A DNA stretch of 64,000 nucleotides from Shewanella sp. UCD-KL12 (GTDB lineage Bacteria; Pseudomonadota; Gammaproteobacteria; Enterobacterales; Shewanellaceae): positions 241,392 through 305,391 of the forward strand of contig NZ_MPHJ01000006.1 in assembly GCF_001957125.1 (NCBI RefSeq), given 5' to 3'. The notes beneath the pieces are model-generated. The model worked only from the letters and a program-made list of their open reading frames with translations, had not been told where the DNA came from and did not search any database. Shown here one piece after another: positions 28,499 to 36,768 of this stretch (positions are counted from its first letter, which is position 1; each line of letters begins with the position of its first letter). A program made the translations under genes and the position numbers.

Positions 28499-29920
28499 AT
28501 GTCATCAGCCACTCTTTCTCGAACTGAACGCATTAAAGATGCTCTATCTATCTACATGCATAAGCGTGTACTCGTACTGTTACTACTAGGATTCTCAGCA
28601 GGCCTTCCTTTGATGTTGGTGTTTTCCACCCTTTCTTTCTGGCTTAGAGAAGCGGGGATAGATAGGACAGCTATCGGTTATTTTAGCTGGATAGCACTCG
28701 CCTATGGTTTCAAGTGGGCATGGTCACCGCTGGTAGATAGATTGTCATTGCCGATTTTTACCCGACTTTTAGGTAGGCGTCGAGGCTGGATGCTGTTTGC
28801 ACAGCTACTGCTCGTTGGTGCCATTTTGGGAATGTCGTTTAGCGATCCGGTAAAAGATCTTGAACGGTTAGCGCTGTTTGCCTTGATGGTTGCCTTCGCT
28901 TCCGCCACTCAAGATATTGTTATCGATGCATTTCGAATAGAGTCTGCCGAGGAGAAGATGCAAGCTGCGCTTGCTGCTGCATACCAAGTTGGCTACCGAA
29001 GTGCCATGATCGTTGCTACCGCTGGTGCGTTAACGATTGCGGCTTGGGTTGATCCTGGCAACAACGAATACAATTTAGTCTCTTGGCAGGTCGCTTACCT
29101 CATTATGGCAGGGCTTATGTCAGTCGGTATTCTCACCACCCTTTTCAGTAAGGAGCCAAAAGTTGAAACCAAGCAAGCTGATAACCAAGAGACCCAACTA
29201 AGAGAAGAGCTCAATCAACGCTACCCCAAAATCGTAGCAGGCACATTATCTTGGCTATACACAGCCAGTGTTTTGCCATTTCTCGACTTCTTTAAGCGTT
29301 ATGGCAAGAATGCCTTACTCATATTAATGCTGATCTCCTGTTACCGGATCTCAGATATCGTCATGGGAATTATGGCCAACGTATTTTACGTTGATATGGG
29401 ATTTGCTAAAGAGGAAATAGCTGCAATAAGTAAGATCTACGGTCTGATTATGACATTAGTAGGAGCCGGTTTCGGCGGCTTGCTGCTGGCTCGCTACGGC
29501 ACCATGAAGATACTATTTCTCGGCGCGTTACTCGTGGCAGTAACTAACCTACTCTTTGCTTGGCAAGCAGTCATAGGTTATAGCGTGCCATTTTTAACTT
29601 TAGCCATCTCAGTTGATAATTTCAGTGCAGGTATCGCAACAGCGGCCTTTATCGCTTATCTATCGAGTCTTACAAGCTCTGGATATAGCGCCACCCAGTA
29701 CGCCCTGCTCTCATCCATTATGTTACTTTTCCCTAAGTTTATTGCAGGTTTCTCTGGTGCCTATGTGGACACCTTCGGTTATGTAAACTTCTTTATCGCC
29801 GCCAGTCTGATCGGTTTTCCTGTATTGATTTTGGTCTATATCGTCGACAAACGTACCCGCCATGAACATAATAACGAACTATCAGCCACTCACTCTAATA
29901 GCCCTAAACCTGAGGCATAA
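28499..29920 (+). CDS. ampG: AmpG-type major facilitator permease
   Basis: The 473-residue protein has 12-14 membrane helices and the AmpG/PAT signature near the start (LLGFSAGLPLMLVFSTLSFWLREAGIDRTAIGYFSW, and AYGFKWAWSPLVDR). AmpG imports anhydro-muropeptides for cell-wall recycling and can trigger AmpC induction. A conserved string ATQDIVIDAFRIE in helix 4 is typical. No strong ribosome site precedes the ATG. Its distance from YajG-like and cyclophilin genes matches a common gammaproteobacterial layout. Confidence 0.9.
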   Translation: MSSATLSRTERIKDALSIYMHKRVLVLLLLGFSAGLPLMLVFSTLSFWLREAGIDRTAIGYFSWIALAYGFKWAWSPLVDRLSLPIFTRLLGRRRGWMLFAQLLLVGAILGMSFSDPVKDLERLALFALMVAFASATQDIVIDAFRIESAEEKMQAALAAAYQVGYRSAMIVATAGALTIAAWVDPGNNEYNLVSWQVAYLIMAGLMSVGILTTLFSKEPKVETKQADNQETQLREELNQRYPKIVAGTLSWLYTASVLPFLDFFKRYGKNALLILMLISCYRISDIVMGIMANVFYVDMGFAKEEIAAISKIYGLIMTLVGAGFGGLLLARYGTMKILFLGALLVAVTNLLFAWQAVIGYSVPFLTLAISVDNFSAGIATAAFIAYLSSLTSSGYSATQYALLSSIMLLFPKFIAGFSGAYVDTFGYVNFFIAASLIGFPVLILVYIVDKRTRHEHNNELSATHSNSPKPEA

Positions 29921-29931
29921 CAGGTAGATTT

Positions 29932-29976
29932 ATTTTCATGCAGATGGCCCCGAAGTGGGGCTATCTGCATGAAAAT
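29932..29976. terminator. Long hairpin after ampG
   Basis: ATTTTCATGCAGAT-G-GCCCC, loop GAAGT and GGGGC-T-ATCTGCATGAAAAT form a 20-bp stem with a single G-T wobble. It follows the ampG stop by 11 bp and is symmetric, so it could act as a transcript end on either strand, although a run of U after it is short. Confidence 0.7.
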
Positions 29977-30111
29977 CTCTATTGAACTGAATTACTGGCT
30001 GTTTTGAAGTGACTTATTAACTCATGAACTTATTCACCGATAAAACTGAACCTACTAATTAACTAAAACACAAAGTTGTTCCACTAGGTAATTCGTTAAT
30101 GGGTCACTTTA

Positions 30112-30726
30112 TTAACCTAGTCTCAATGCCGCTTGGTAAGCTGTGCGGCTTTGCCCCCTTTCTAGGTATTTCTTGGTTTCAACGCGTTGTTTTAATAGTC
30201 CTCGTTTATCGGCTATTTCCAGCATGACCGTCATCATAATATCTGCCGCACTAAACTCACTGCCTGCAAAATAAGGCCTAACGGTTAATGTAGATTCAAT
30301 ATAAGAGAGGTCGAGTTCTATTTCCTTAGCGATATACGCATCCATGACCTGATTGCCATCCCTGTCTTCCATCTCCATAAATAAAGAGGTAATAACAGGT
30401 AAGCTTAGAGAGCCTTCTGCAAAATGTAGCCACTCTAAGAATTGGTAATACTCGATAGTATTAGCTCCAGGACGGAGTCTGTTCTGAGGAGCATTGTCTA
30501 AGATATACTCCATCACGGCTCCTGACTCACATAATGTTATAGCACCGTCAACAATGACCGGAGCCTTTGCTAATGGGTGAATACTCTTTAAGCTGTCTGG
30601 CGCTAATTGTGTCTTTTCATCTCGTTGATGCTTTACTAATTCGTAAGGTATCCGCAACTCCTCAAGTAACCATATTACCCGTCTAGAGCGAGAGGCATTT
30701 AAATGATGAACAGTGATCATGTACAA
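30112..30726 (-). CDS. Glutathione S-transferase family protein
   Basis: A 204-residue cytoplasmic GST with a thioredoxin-like N-terminal domain (VHHLNASRSRRVIWLLEEL, then the cis-Pro string LAKAPVIVDGAI and LCESGAVMEYI) and an all-helical C-terminal domain (FAGSEFSAADIMM). The Ser in NASRSRR is the candidate catalytic residue. It probably conjugates glutathione to electrophiles. It is last in a four-gene leftward cluster with an MDR reductase, Ohr and a DJ-1-like gene, 10 bp after the reductase. Confidence 0.93.
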   Translation of the reverse strand: MYMITVHHLNASRSRRVIWLLEELRIPYELVKHQRDEKTQLAPDSLKSIHPLAKAPVIVDGAITLCESGAVMEYILDNAPQNRLRPGANTIEYYQFLEWLHFAEGSLSLPVITSLFMEMEDRDGNQVMDAYIAKEIELDLSYIESTLTVRPYFAGSEFSAADIMMTVMLEIADKRGLLKQRVETKKYLERGQSRTAYQAALRLG

Positions 30727-30735
30727 CTCTCCTAT

Positions 30736-31779
30736 TTAGCTAAAGTTATCCGGCCCAATACGAACCACCAGTTTGCCGAAATTCTTACCTTCCAACAGCC
30801 CAATAAATGACGATACGGTAGATTCAAGGCCTTCGACCCTATGCTCTTTATACTGAACCCTTCCTTCAGCAAGCCAGTGGCTCATAGCTTCGCTAAATTC
30901 ACTATAACGGTGCCCATAATCATCAAATACTATAAAGCCCTGCATTTTTATTCGCTTAACTAATAAGCTGCCCATCAAGGCCGACATTCGATCAGGCCCA
31001 TCTGGCAATTCAGTCGCATTATATTGCGAGATAAGACCACACAAAGGTATACGTGCACTTGGGTTTAAAAGCGGTAAAACAGCGTCAAACACTTTACCAC
31101 CAACATTTTCAAAATAGACGTCGATCCCATCAACGCACACTTCAGCTAGCTGCTCAGCCAATTCATCAGAGCGATGATCTAAACACGCATCAAAACCTAA
31201 GGTTTCTAAGGCGTACTGGCATTTTTCAGCACCACCGGCTATCCCGATAACCTTACACCCTTTTATTTTAGCAATTTGGCCAACCAAACTCCCAACAGCT
31301 CCCGTAGCTGCTGCGACTACGACGGTTTCGCCAGTTTTTGGCTGACCTATGTCTAGTAGCCCCATATAAGCGGTTAGTCCAGGCATGCCTAAAATACCTA
31401 ATGCATAGGATGGGTTGGCAAGATGACTATCTAACTTAAGTAAACCTATGCCATTCGATATGCTGTAATCTTGCCATCCACCAAAAGAAACAACCCAATC
31501 TCCTTGCTGGTAATCTGCATGATTTGACTCTTCTACACGACAAACACTTCCACCAACCATAACGCCGTTTAACGCCACAGGATCTGCATAGGACTTAGCA
31601 TCATTCATCCTCCCTCTCATATAAGGGTCAAGTGAAAGATATACTGTACGCAACAAAACTTCTCCAGACCTAGGCTTTGGTATATCTGATAGTACAGTTT
31701 TAAAGTTTTCCTCTGTCGGCGCACCAAAGGGGCGTGAGGCCAACAGTATTTGACGGTTTATATTTTGAGTCTGGCTCAT
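30736..31779 (-). CDS. NADP-dependent zinc-less medium-chain reductase (CurA/LTB4DH-like)
   Basis: The 347-residue protein belongs to the quinone-reductase/leukotriene B4 12-hydroxydehydrogenase branch of the MDR superfamily: LDPYMRGRMNDAKSY near the start, the nucleotide-binding VVVAAATGAVGSLVGQIAK, and GGAEKCQYA. Relatives reduce the alpha,beta double bond of enones, such as curcumin and lipid-peroxidation aldehydes. No zinc-binding cysteines are seen. It is third of four genes; spacing suggests cotranscription. Confidence 0.92.
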   Translation of the reverse strand: MSQTQNINRQILLASRPFGAPTEENFKTVLSDIPKPRSGEVLLRTVYLSLDPYMRGRMNDAKSYADPVALNGVMVGGSVCRVEESNHADYQQGDWVVSFGGWQDYSISNGIGLLKLDSHLANPSYALGILGMPGLTAYMGLLDIGQPKTGETVVVAAATGAVGSLVGQIAKIKGCKVIGIAGGAEKCQYALETLGFDACLDHRSDELAEQLAEVCVDGIDVYFENVGGKVFDAVLPLLNPSARIPLCGLISQYNATELPDGPDRMSALMGSLLVKRIKMQGFIVFDDYGHRYSEFSEAMSHWLAEGRVQYKEHRVEGLESTVSSFIGLLEGKNFGKLVVRIGPDNFS

Positions 31780-31800
31780 AACGAATACCTATTCCTTTAT

Positions 31801-32229
31801 TTATAATACGTTTAATGAAACCTGAATATTGCCCCGAGTTGCATTAGAGTACGGACAAACAAGGTGCGCTTTTTCGACCAAAGCCTTAGCGGTATTTTTA
31901 TCTATATTCCCCAAATAAATACTCAGTTCTGCAGCAATCCCAAAGCCATGAGTAATGGGTCCAATCGATACCTTGGCATTAACATAACTGTCTTCAGGAA
32001 GCTTTATTTTCTCCTGAGCCATCACGACTTTTAACGCACCGATAAAACAGGCGGAATAACCCGCTGCAAACAACTGCTCTGGGTTGGTTCCTTCCCCGCC
32101 TATGCCACCTAATCCTTTAGGCGTCGATAATGTGATGGCTAAATTGCCATCATCTGACTTAGCAGAACCATCTCGACCACCATGAGTGGTTACATCTGCG
32201 GTATAAAGTACTTTATTTAACTCATTCAT
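31801..32229 (-). CDS. ohr: Organic hydroperoxide resistance protein Ohr
   Basis: Ohr is a thiol peroxidase that reduces organic and lipid hydroperoxides. The 142-residue protein has the reactive C61 (SACFIG), resolving C125 (LVCPYSNATRGN), and the catalytic partners R19 and E51, all at the canonical positions. Ohr normally answers to the MarR-type regulator OhrR. No OhrR gene is visible here; the divergent LysR gene 930 bp upstream is the likeliest controller. Confidence 0.96.
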   Translation of the reverse strand: MNELNKVLYTADVTTHGGRDGSAKSDDGNLAITLSTPKGLGGIGGEGTNPEQLFAAGYSACFIGALKVVMAQEKIKLPEDSYVNAKVSIGPITHGFGIAAELSIYLGNIDKNTAKALVEKAHLVCPYSNATRGNIQVSLNVL

Positions 32230-32318
32230 TTTCAGTTTCTCCTAGACCTAAAAGCTAAAGCTGGCCCATTAACATTCATCAATACACTTAAGACGTTTAT
32301 CGTTAACCTCTGCCACTC

Positions 32319-33008
32319 TTATGCCGTTATAGCACTCAATAACTTTTGCGCCGCTAATGTTGAGCTTGCTGGGTTTTGCCCTGAAATGATCAATGAGTCT
32401 TGCACTGCAAAGGCTTGCCAGTCATCAACTTTATGGAAGTCCGCGCCACGTTTAATCAATTCATCTTCGAGTAAAAATGGCACGATATCGGTTAACTGCA
32501 CGGCTTCTTCTTCGCTGTTAGTAAACCCAGAAACCGCTTTACCTTTGATTACATACTCACCGTCTTGGTCTTTAACATTGAGTATCGCAGCTGTCGCATG
32601 GCAAACAGTAGCAACGGGTTTATCGGCTGCAAGAAAACTTTGGATTAACTGAATCGAATACTCATTGTCAGTTAAGTCCCATAGCGGACCGTGCCCGCCT
32701 GGATAAAAAACAGCGTCAAAATCTTCCGCATTAATATCAGATAAAACACGGGTACTATTAATAAGGCTCTGGGTCTCATCATCAGCGTAATATCTAGCTG
32801 TTGCAGGGGTTTGAAAATCTTCTAATTCACTTTTAGGATCGATTGGTGCCAGTCCACCCAATGGAGAAGCTAAAGTTACCGTGATACCAGCATCTTTGAA
32901 TGTGTAATAGGGTGCAGCAAACTCTTCTACCCAAAAACCGGTTTTCTCTCCGGTATTCCCTAAATCTGCATGTGACGTTAGCACCATTAATATTTTCTTA
33001 GTATTCAT
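32319..33008 (-). CDS. DJ-1/PfpI superfamily protein (Hsp31/glyoxalase-like)
   Basis: The 229-residue protein has the type-1 glutamine amidotransferase-like fold, with the reactive Cys in the nucleophile elbow TVCHATAAIL and the Gly-rich string VFYPGGHGPLWDL. The layout matches the HchA/YDR533C-like subgroup, which detoxifies methylglyoxal or acts as a stress chaperone. It is the first gene of the leftward cluster, closest to the shared palindrome, and should have the highest expression after induction. Confidence 0.9.
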   Translation of the reverse strand: MNTKKILMVLTSHADLGNTGEKTGFWVEEFAAPYYTFKDAGITVTLASPLGGLAPIDPKSELEDFQTPATARYYADDETQSLINSTRVLSDINAEDFDAVFYPGGHGPLWDLTDNEYSIQLIQSFLAADKPVATVCHATAAILNVKDQDGEYVIKGKAVSGFTNSEEEAVQLTDIVPFLLEDELIKRGADFHKVDDWQAFAVQDSLIISGQNPASSTLAAQKLLSAITA

Positions 33009-33104
33009 TCTAGACCTTCATTGTTTCAATTTATAACAAGGGGGGGTTATTTGAAATCTAGTTTACCCCTAGCTCACAGCCCATACAATGCAGATAAAAT
33101 GAAC

Positions 33105-33133
33105 TTCATTGTATCAACTAGTGATACAATGAA
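33105..33133. promoter_or_regulatory. Palindromic operator between DJ-1-like gene and LysR gene
   Basis: TTCATTGTATCA (33105-33116), centre ACTAG and TGATACAATGAA (33122-33133) form a perfect 12-bp inverted repeat. A further half-site CATACAATG occurs upstream at about 33082-33090. The palindrome sits 26 bp before the LysR start and about 100 bp from the DJ-1-like start, as expected for a LysR regulator that represses itself and activates the divergent operon. Its centre does not fit the T-N11-A rule, but the arms are clear. Confidence 0.75.
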
Positions 33134-33158
33134 CTTTACAAACAGGGAGAGCTGAGCT

Positions 33159-34061
33159 GTGAATATTTCATTTGAACAACTAAAAAGTATGGTGGTTTTT
33201 GCACAAGTTATTGAACAAGGTTCATTAAGTGCCGCAGCCAAGCGTATAGGCTTATCCCGTGCTGTTGTCAGCTACCATATAAAAAAACTAGAAGCCCACT
33301 TAGGGATAAAACTGCTTAATCGCTCTACACGGACGATTTCACTGACTGAGGCGGGTAGAGAATATTACCAACACTGCCGCGTTATTGCTGAGCAAGCATC
33401 TGCCGCTAACCAACAAATCGAGAACCTAAAGCATGAGCCTGTAGGCATATTAAAAATTACTTGCCCGGTCAATGTAGGCCTACAGACCATAGTTCCTGCT
33501 CTCAACGAGTTTCGTACCTTATATCCAAAAATTGAACTCGATATCATGCTGACTGATGAAGTCGTAGATATCATGAAAGAAGGTATTGATTTAGCGATTC
33601 GAGGTGCGCCACTACCAGACTCAGGGCTACAAGCCACAAAGCTATCGACGCTAACAACTTGCCTTTGTGGCTCTCCGTCGTATTTTGAAAAATTCGGTAT
33701 TCCCAAGCATCCATCTGAATTAAATAAACATCAATGGGTAATATATAAGCTCACATCCGGAACAATTGAATTAACCAAAGGCACACGATCTTTCAGTATC
33801 GAAGTAAAAGGTACACTTCAGACTAATAATGCAGCAGCGAGAACAGCCTTTGTCGAAGGCGGTCACGGCTTAGCTAAAATTCCCATGTACGATGCCGAAC
33901 CAAAAATTAAACAAGGAAGCTTAGTCTCTGTACTAGATGAGTATTCGCTGAAAGATATTCACGTATATGGTGTTTTTCCACCAGGCAGTGCTGAGTCCAA
34001 AAAACTACGTTTACTGATCGATTTCTTGAAAGGGTATTTCATCAAGCCACGCCTGATTTAA
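33159..34061 (+). CDS. LysR-family regulator of the divergent stress cluster
   Basis: A 300-residue LysR protein: helix-turn-helix at residues 5-65 (GSLSAAAKRIGLSRAVVSYHIKKLE, NRSTRTISLTEAG) and an effector domain after residue 90. The start is GTG with GGAGAG upstream. It faces the DJ-1/ohr/reductase/GST cluster across a palindrome, so control of those four genes is likely; sensing a peroxide or electrophile is inferred from the targets, not from a known redox motif. Confidence 0.92.
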   Translation: MNISFEQLKSMVVFAQVIEQGSLSAAAKRIGLSRAVVSYHIKKLEAHLGIKLLNRSTRTISLTEAGREYYQHCRVIAEQASAANQQIENLKHEPVGILKITCPVNVGLQTIVPALNEFRTLYPKIELDIMLTDEVVDIMKEGIDLAIRGAPLPDSGLQATKLSTLTTCLCGSPSYFEKFGIPKHPSELNKHQWVIYKLTSGTIELTKGTRSFSIEVKGTLQTNNAAARTAFVEGGHGLAKIPMYDAEPKIKQGSLVSVLDEYSLKDIHVYGVFPPGSAESKKLRLLIDFLKGYFIKPRLI

Positions 34062-34145
34062 CATTATTAACGGATCCTCACTAACACTATTATTCAGGTG
34101 TACGATTGGTGTAATAGGAATATTGGCGTTCATGTAACACCAAGC

Positions 34146-34260
34146 AGTGGAAAAAGAGCGATTCAGAGTAGGTTTTGGCAAAATAATTCGAGGCGAATCT
34201 CTGATGGAATGGTTATTTCCTTATGAGACTATTCTACGACGAAATCGGCAGCTAAAAGAC
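34146..34260. mobile_element. Remnant of the MITE-like element
   Basis: The segment with GATTCAGAGTA, TTTTGGCA, ATTCGAGGCGAAT, GATGGAATGGTTAT and GGCAGCTAAAAG follows the left half of the elements at 6280 and 21871, with many changes. The right half and the clear terminal repeats are missing. The rest of the 365-bp gap to the gene at 34428 shows nothing else. Confidence 0.6.
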
Positions 34261-34427
34261 GTGGTAAAAATAACTAATTAATGATAAAAAACCAACAGTA
34301 TTAACAGGCTTCATTCTACGAGTTGATAAATAACTCTATAACCAGCTGAAAAACTTAACTTTAATATTTTGACTCAGTTATTGCTATTTAACATTTTTAT
34401 AAATATACCGAGATTCAAGGAAAGAAT

Positions 34428-34661
34428 ATGGAAATCAGTCAAGTTCTAATCGTCGCTATTGTTTTCTTCGCCATATTTGGTGCAGACTTTTTCAAATATC
34501 GTTTACGAATGAAACAACTTGAAGCAAAAATAGATTCTAGTGATAAAATGAAGCTTATTGACGAAGTAGAAAGTGTTAAGCATCGACTTGTAGTATTAGA
34601 GAAAATCATTACAGATAAAGGTTATGAAGTCAGTGAAGAGATAGATAGACTAAAGAGTTAA
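34428..34661 (+). CDS. Small membrane-anchored coiled-coil protein (PspB-like)
   Basis: A 77-residue protein with one N-terminal helix (about 5-22, VLIVAIVFFAIFGADFF), a basic stop-transfer string KYRLRMKQLEAK and a C-terminal coiled coil (VESVKHRLVVLEKIITDKG). The shape matches PspB-like proteins, whose helix RxxxLExIL contacts PspC; the resemblance is structural and I cannot claim orthology. GGAAAGA lies just upstream of the ATG. No PspA or PspC gene is nearby. Confidence 0.65.
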   Translation: MEISQVLIVAIVFFAIFGADFFKYRLRMKQLEAKIDSSDKMKLIDEVESVKHRLVVLEKIITDKGYEVSEEIDRLKS

Positions 34662-34676
34662 CTTAAAAACCATTGG

Positions 34677-34696
34677 GCACCAGCGTTAGCTGGTGC
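34677..34696. terminator. Bidirectional hairpin between PspB-like gene and yajQ
   Basis: GCACCAGC, loop GTTA and GCTGGTGC form a perfect 8-bp GC-rich stem between two converging genes. On the minus strand it is followed by CCAATGGTTTTTAAG, so it most likely ends yajQ. Confidence 0.7.
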
Positions 34697-34706
34697 GACT
34701 AAAAAA

Positions 34707-35192
34707 TCAATCTCTAAAGTTATTAAACTGAAATGGCTGACCTAGGTCTGATTCACGTGCCAGTGCCATCACAGCTTGCAAGTCATCGCGCTTCTTGCCT
34801 GTGACACGCACTGAGTCTCCTTGAATTGCAGACTGCACTTTGAGCTTGCTGTCTTTAATCTTTTTGACTAGTTTCTTAGCTATTAGGCTTTCGATGCCCT
34901 CTTTGAATCTGACTTTTAACGAAAAAGTTTTGCCGCTGTGAACAGCTTTCTCATCAACATCCATTGATGCAGGATCAACTTTACGTTTGCTCATCTGCAT
35001 ACGTAAAATATCCACCAGCTGCTGACACTGGAAGTCATCTTCAGCAGACAAAGTCACCACGTGATCTTTATACTCTATGCTCGCTTCTTTCCCACGAAAG
35101 TCAAAGCGTGACTTCAACTCACGTACCGAGTTATCTACTGCATTACGTAGTTCCACTTCGTCAACTTCTGAAACTATATCCATTGATGGCAT
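34707..35192 (-). CDS. yajQ: YajQ family nucleotide-binding protein
   Basis: YajQ proteins have two RNP-like domains; in Xanthomonas a relative binds cyclic di-GMP and acts as a transcription co-regulator. The sequence shows [26 protein letters not shown] and the C-terminal [17 protein letters not shown], all typical. An upstream start at 35225 is open, but the ATG at 35190-35192 matches the family N-terminus and has AGGA 8 nt upstream, giving 161 residues. Two GGDEF proteins occur in this window, but no specific link is implied. Confidence 0.95.
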   Translation of the reverse strand: MPSMDIVSEVDEVELRNAVDNSVRELKSRFDFRGKEASIEYKDHVVTLSAEDDFQCQQLVDILRMQMSKRKVDPASMDVDEKAVHSGKTFSLKVRFKEGIESLIAKKLVKKIKDSKLKVQSAIQGDSVRVTGKKRDDLQAVMALARESDLGQPFQFNNFRD

Positions 35193-35392
35193 TACAAGTG
35201 TCCTATTCACATTTGTTAGTGGCACTAGTTTACCGTATTTATTTTTACTATGCAGTTAGAGTTCCACTTACGAGCCTATTATGATCGGCAGAATTAATTC
35301 GGCTTAATAGGCCCTGATAAACAGGAGTTTTGTGGTGACAACACTTGCTCATTTTTTTATGATGAATCAAACCAAAAAATATCGACAGAATT

Positions 35393-35758
35393 TTGATATC
35401 AAGACGAAATATTTTTAGACTTGCCCTCGCCCTTGCTGTAATAGCTACAAGCTATTTGGTATTTTCAAGGCAAAGCTATCCGCAGCTCATCCCCAATATG
35501 GACAAGGTCGGCCATTTAGGGAGTTTTTTCTGTTTATCGCTGCTCACTTACTTAGCTTTCAAGCCGAAATGGTACCTGCTCACCGCAGTGCTTGGCGCTT
35601 ACGCTGTTTTTATTGAATTAATCCAATCTAGGTTGCCATATAGAAGTGCATCAATAGGTGACTTTATTGCCGATATGACAGGTATATTACTTTTCTATTT
35701 TTGCCTTTGGAGTTATCAGCGTTACTTTCAAGCTGCCAAACTCAAAGAGTCCAATTAA
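35393..35758 (+). CDS. VanZ-like membrane protein
   Basis: A protein of about 121 residues with four membrane helices and the VanZ-like motif pattern NMDKVGHLGSFFCLSLL and FIELIQSRLPYRSASIGDFIADMTG. VanZ in enterococci affects teicoplanin resistance; most relatives are of unknown role. The start is uncertain: the frame opens with a TTG and no good ribosome site, while a GTG-initiated 27-residue frame (35335-35418) with GGAG upstream overlaps it in another frame. Translational coupling or a one-base shift in an A-run near 35374 could explain this. The panE gene follows after 21 bp. Confidence 0.75.
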   Translation: MISRRNIFRLALALAVIATSYLVFSRQSYPQLIPNMDKVGHLGSFFCLSLLTYLAFKPKWYLLTAVLGAYAVFIELIQSRLPYRSASIGDFIADMTGILLFYFCLWSYQRYFQAAKLKESN

Positions 35759-35779
35759 TTAGCCGTTAAAGAGAGTTAG

Positions 35780-36742
35780 ATGTCTAAAGGTCAGCTTGAG
35801 TATCCAACCGATAACGCCTCAATTGCAATTCTTGGTGCCGGTGCGATTGGCCAGCTAATTTATCATCAACTTGCTCAAACAGGCTCCGCGCCCTACTTTA
35901 TAAGCAAAAGCCCGAGCCAAGCGCTGCAAACTCTTACCTTTCAGCCTCTTGCAGGAAAATTGCAACAATCACAAGCTCAACTGATAAATCTTGCAACAGC
36001 AGATTTAAACGAAAGTGAGCAGGTGCTAACTCAGCAGACTGGACTGCTTATCGTTTGTGTCAAAGCATATCAAGTCTATGGTGCGCTTAAAGGTGTCATA
36101 GATAAACTGCCAAAGCGCTGCCATGTTTTACTGCTACATAACGGCATGGGGCCGCACCTAGAAGTGGAATCTTTACTATCAGGAAGAGGGCTCAGTTTAG
36201 GCACTACATCTCAAGGAGCCCTCAGGGAGGCTGATTGGTACTTGAAACAAACTGGTAGTGGATTAACTCAGATAGGAGTCCTCTGTAAGCCCCTACTTTC
36301 CCCTGAGCTCAAACAGCGACTAAGCCATGCGATACCCAATTGTGAATGGTGCGAACCGATTCTACCTTATCTCTGGCAAAAACTTGCTATCAATGCAGCA
36401 ATCAACCCGCTTACAGCCATTGAGCAGTGTCCTAATGGGGCGCTCGCGGCGCCTAAATATCAGCAAACCATCAATGAGGTTATCAATGAACTCGTTGAAG
36501 TTGCACTCGCCACGGGAGTTAAGCTTGATAAGTTAGCACTCACAAACAGGGTGCATGATGTTATAGCGCTGACCAGTAAAAACTTCTCCTCTATGCATCA
36601 AGATATCGCAAATGAGCGCTTAACTGAGATAGATAGTATCAATGGGTATGTCGTCAAAATCGCTACTGGTTTTGGGATAGAAGTCCCTGCTAATCAGCAG
36701 TTACTCACTCAGGTTAAGAGGCTAGAGTCTAAATACCGATAA
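35780..36742 (+). CDS. panE: 2-dehydropantoate 2-reductase
   Basis: PanE reduces ketopantoate to pantoate with NADPH in pantothenate and CoA synthesis. The 320-residue protein has an N-terminal Rossmann motif ILGAGAIGQLI (about 13-23), KAYQ with the catalytic Lys-like region (VCVKAYQV), and WQKLAINAAINPLTAIEQCPNG, where the second catalytic Lys sits. The N-terminus is about 10 residues longer than in E. coli. It is likely cotranscribed with the VanZ-like gene. Confidence 0.92.
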   Translation: MSKGQLEYPTDNASIAILGAGAIGQLIYHQLAQTGSAPYFISKSPSQALQTLTFQPLAGKLQQSQAQLINLATADLNESEQVLTQQTGLLIVCVKAYQVYGALKGVIDKLPKRCHVLLLHNGMGPHLEVESLLSGRGLSLGTTSQGALREADWYLKQTGSGLTQIGVLCKPLLSPELKQRLSHAIPNCEWCEPILPYLWQKLAINAAINPLTAIEQCPNGALAAPKYQQTINEVINELVEVALATGVKLDKLALTNRVHDVIALTSKNFSSMHQDIANERLTEIDSINGYVVKIATGFGIEVPANQQLLTQVKRLESKYR

Positions 36743-36768
36743 AGATATGCATCCTGTATGCTTAGGCC

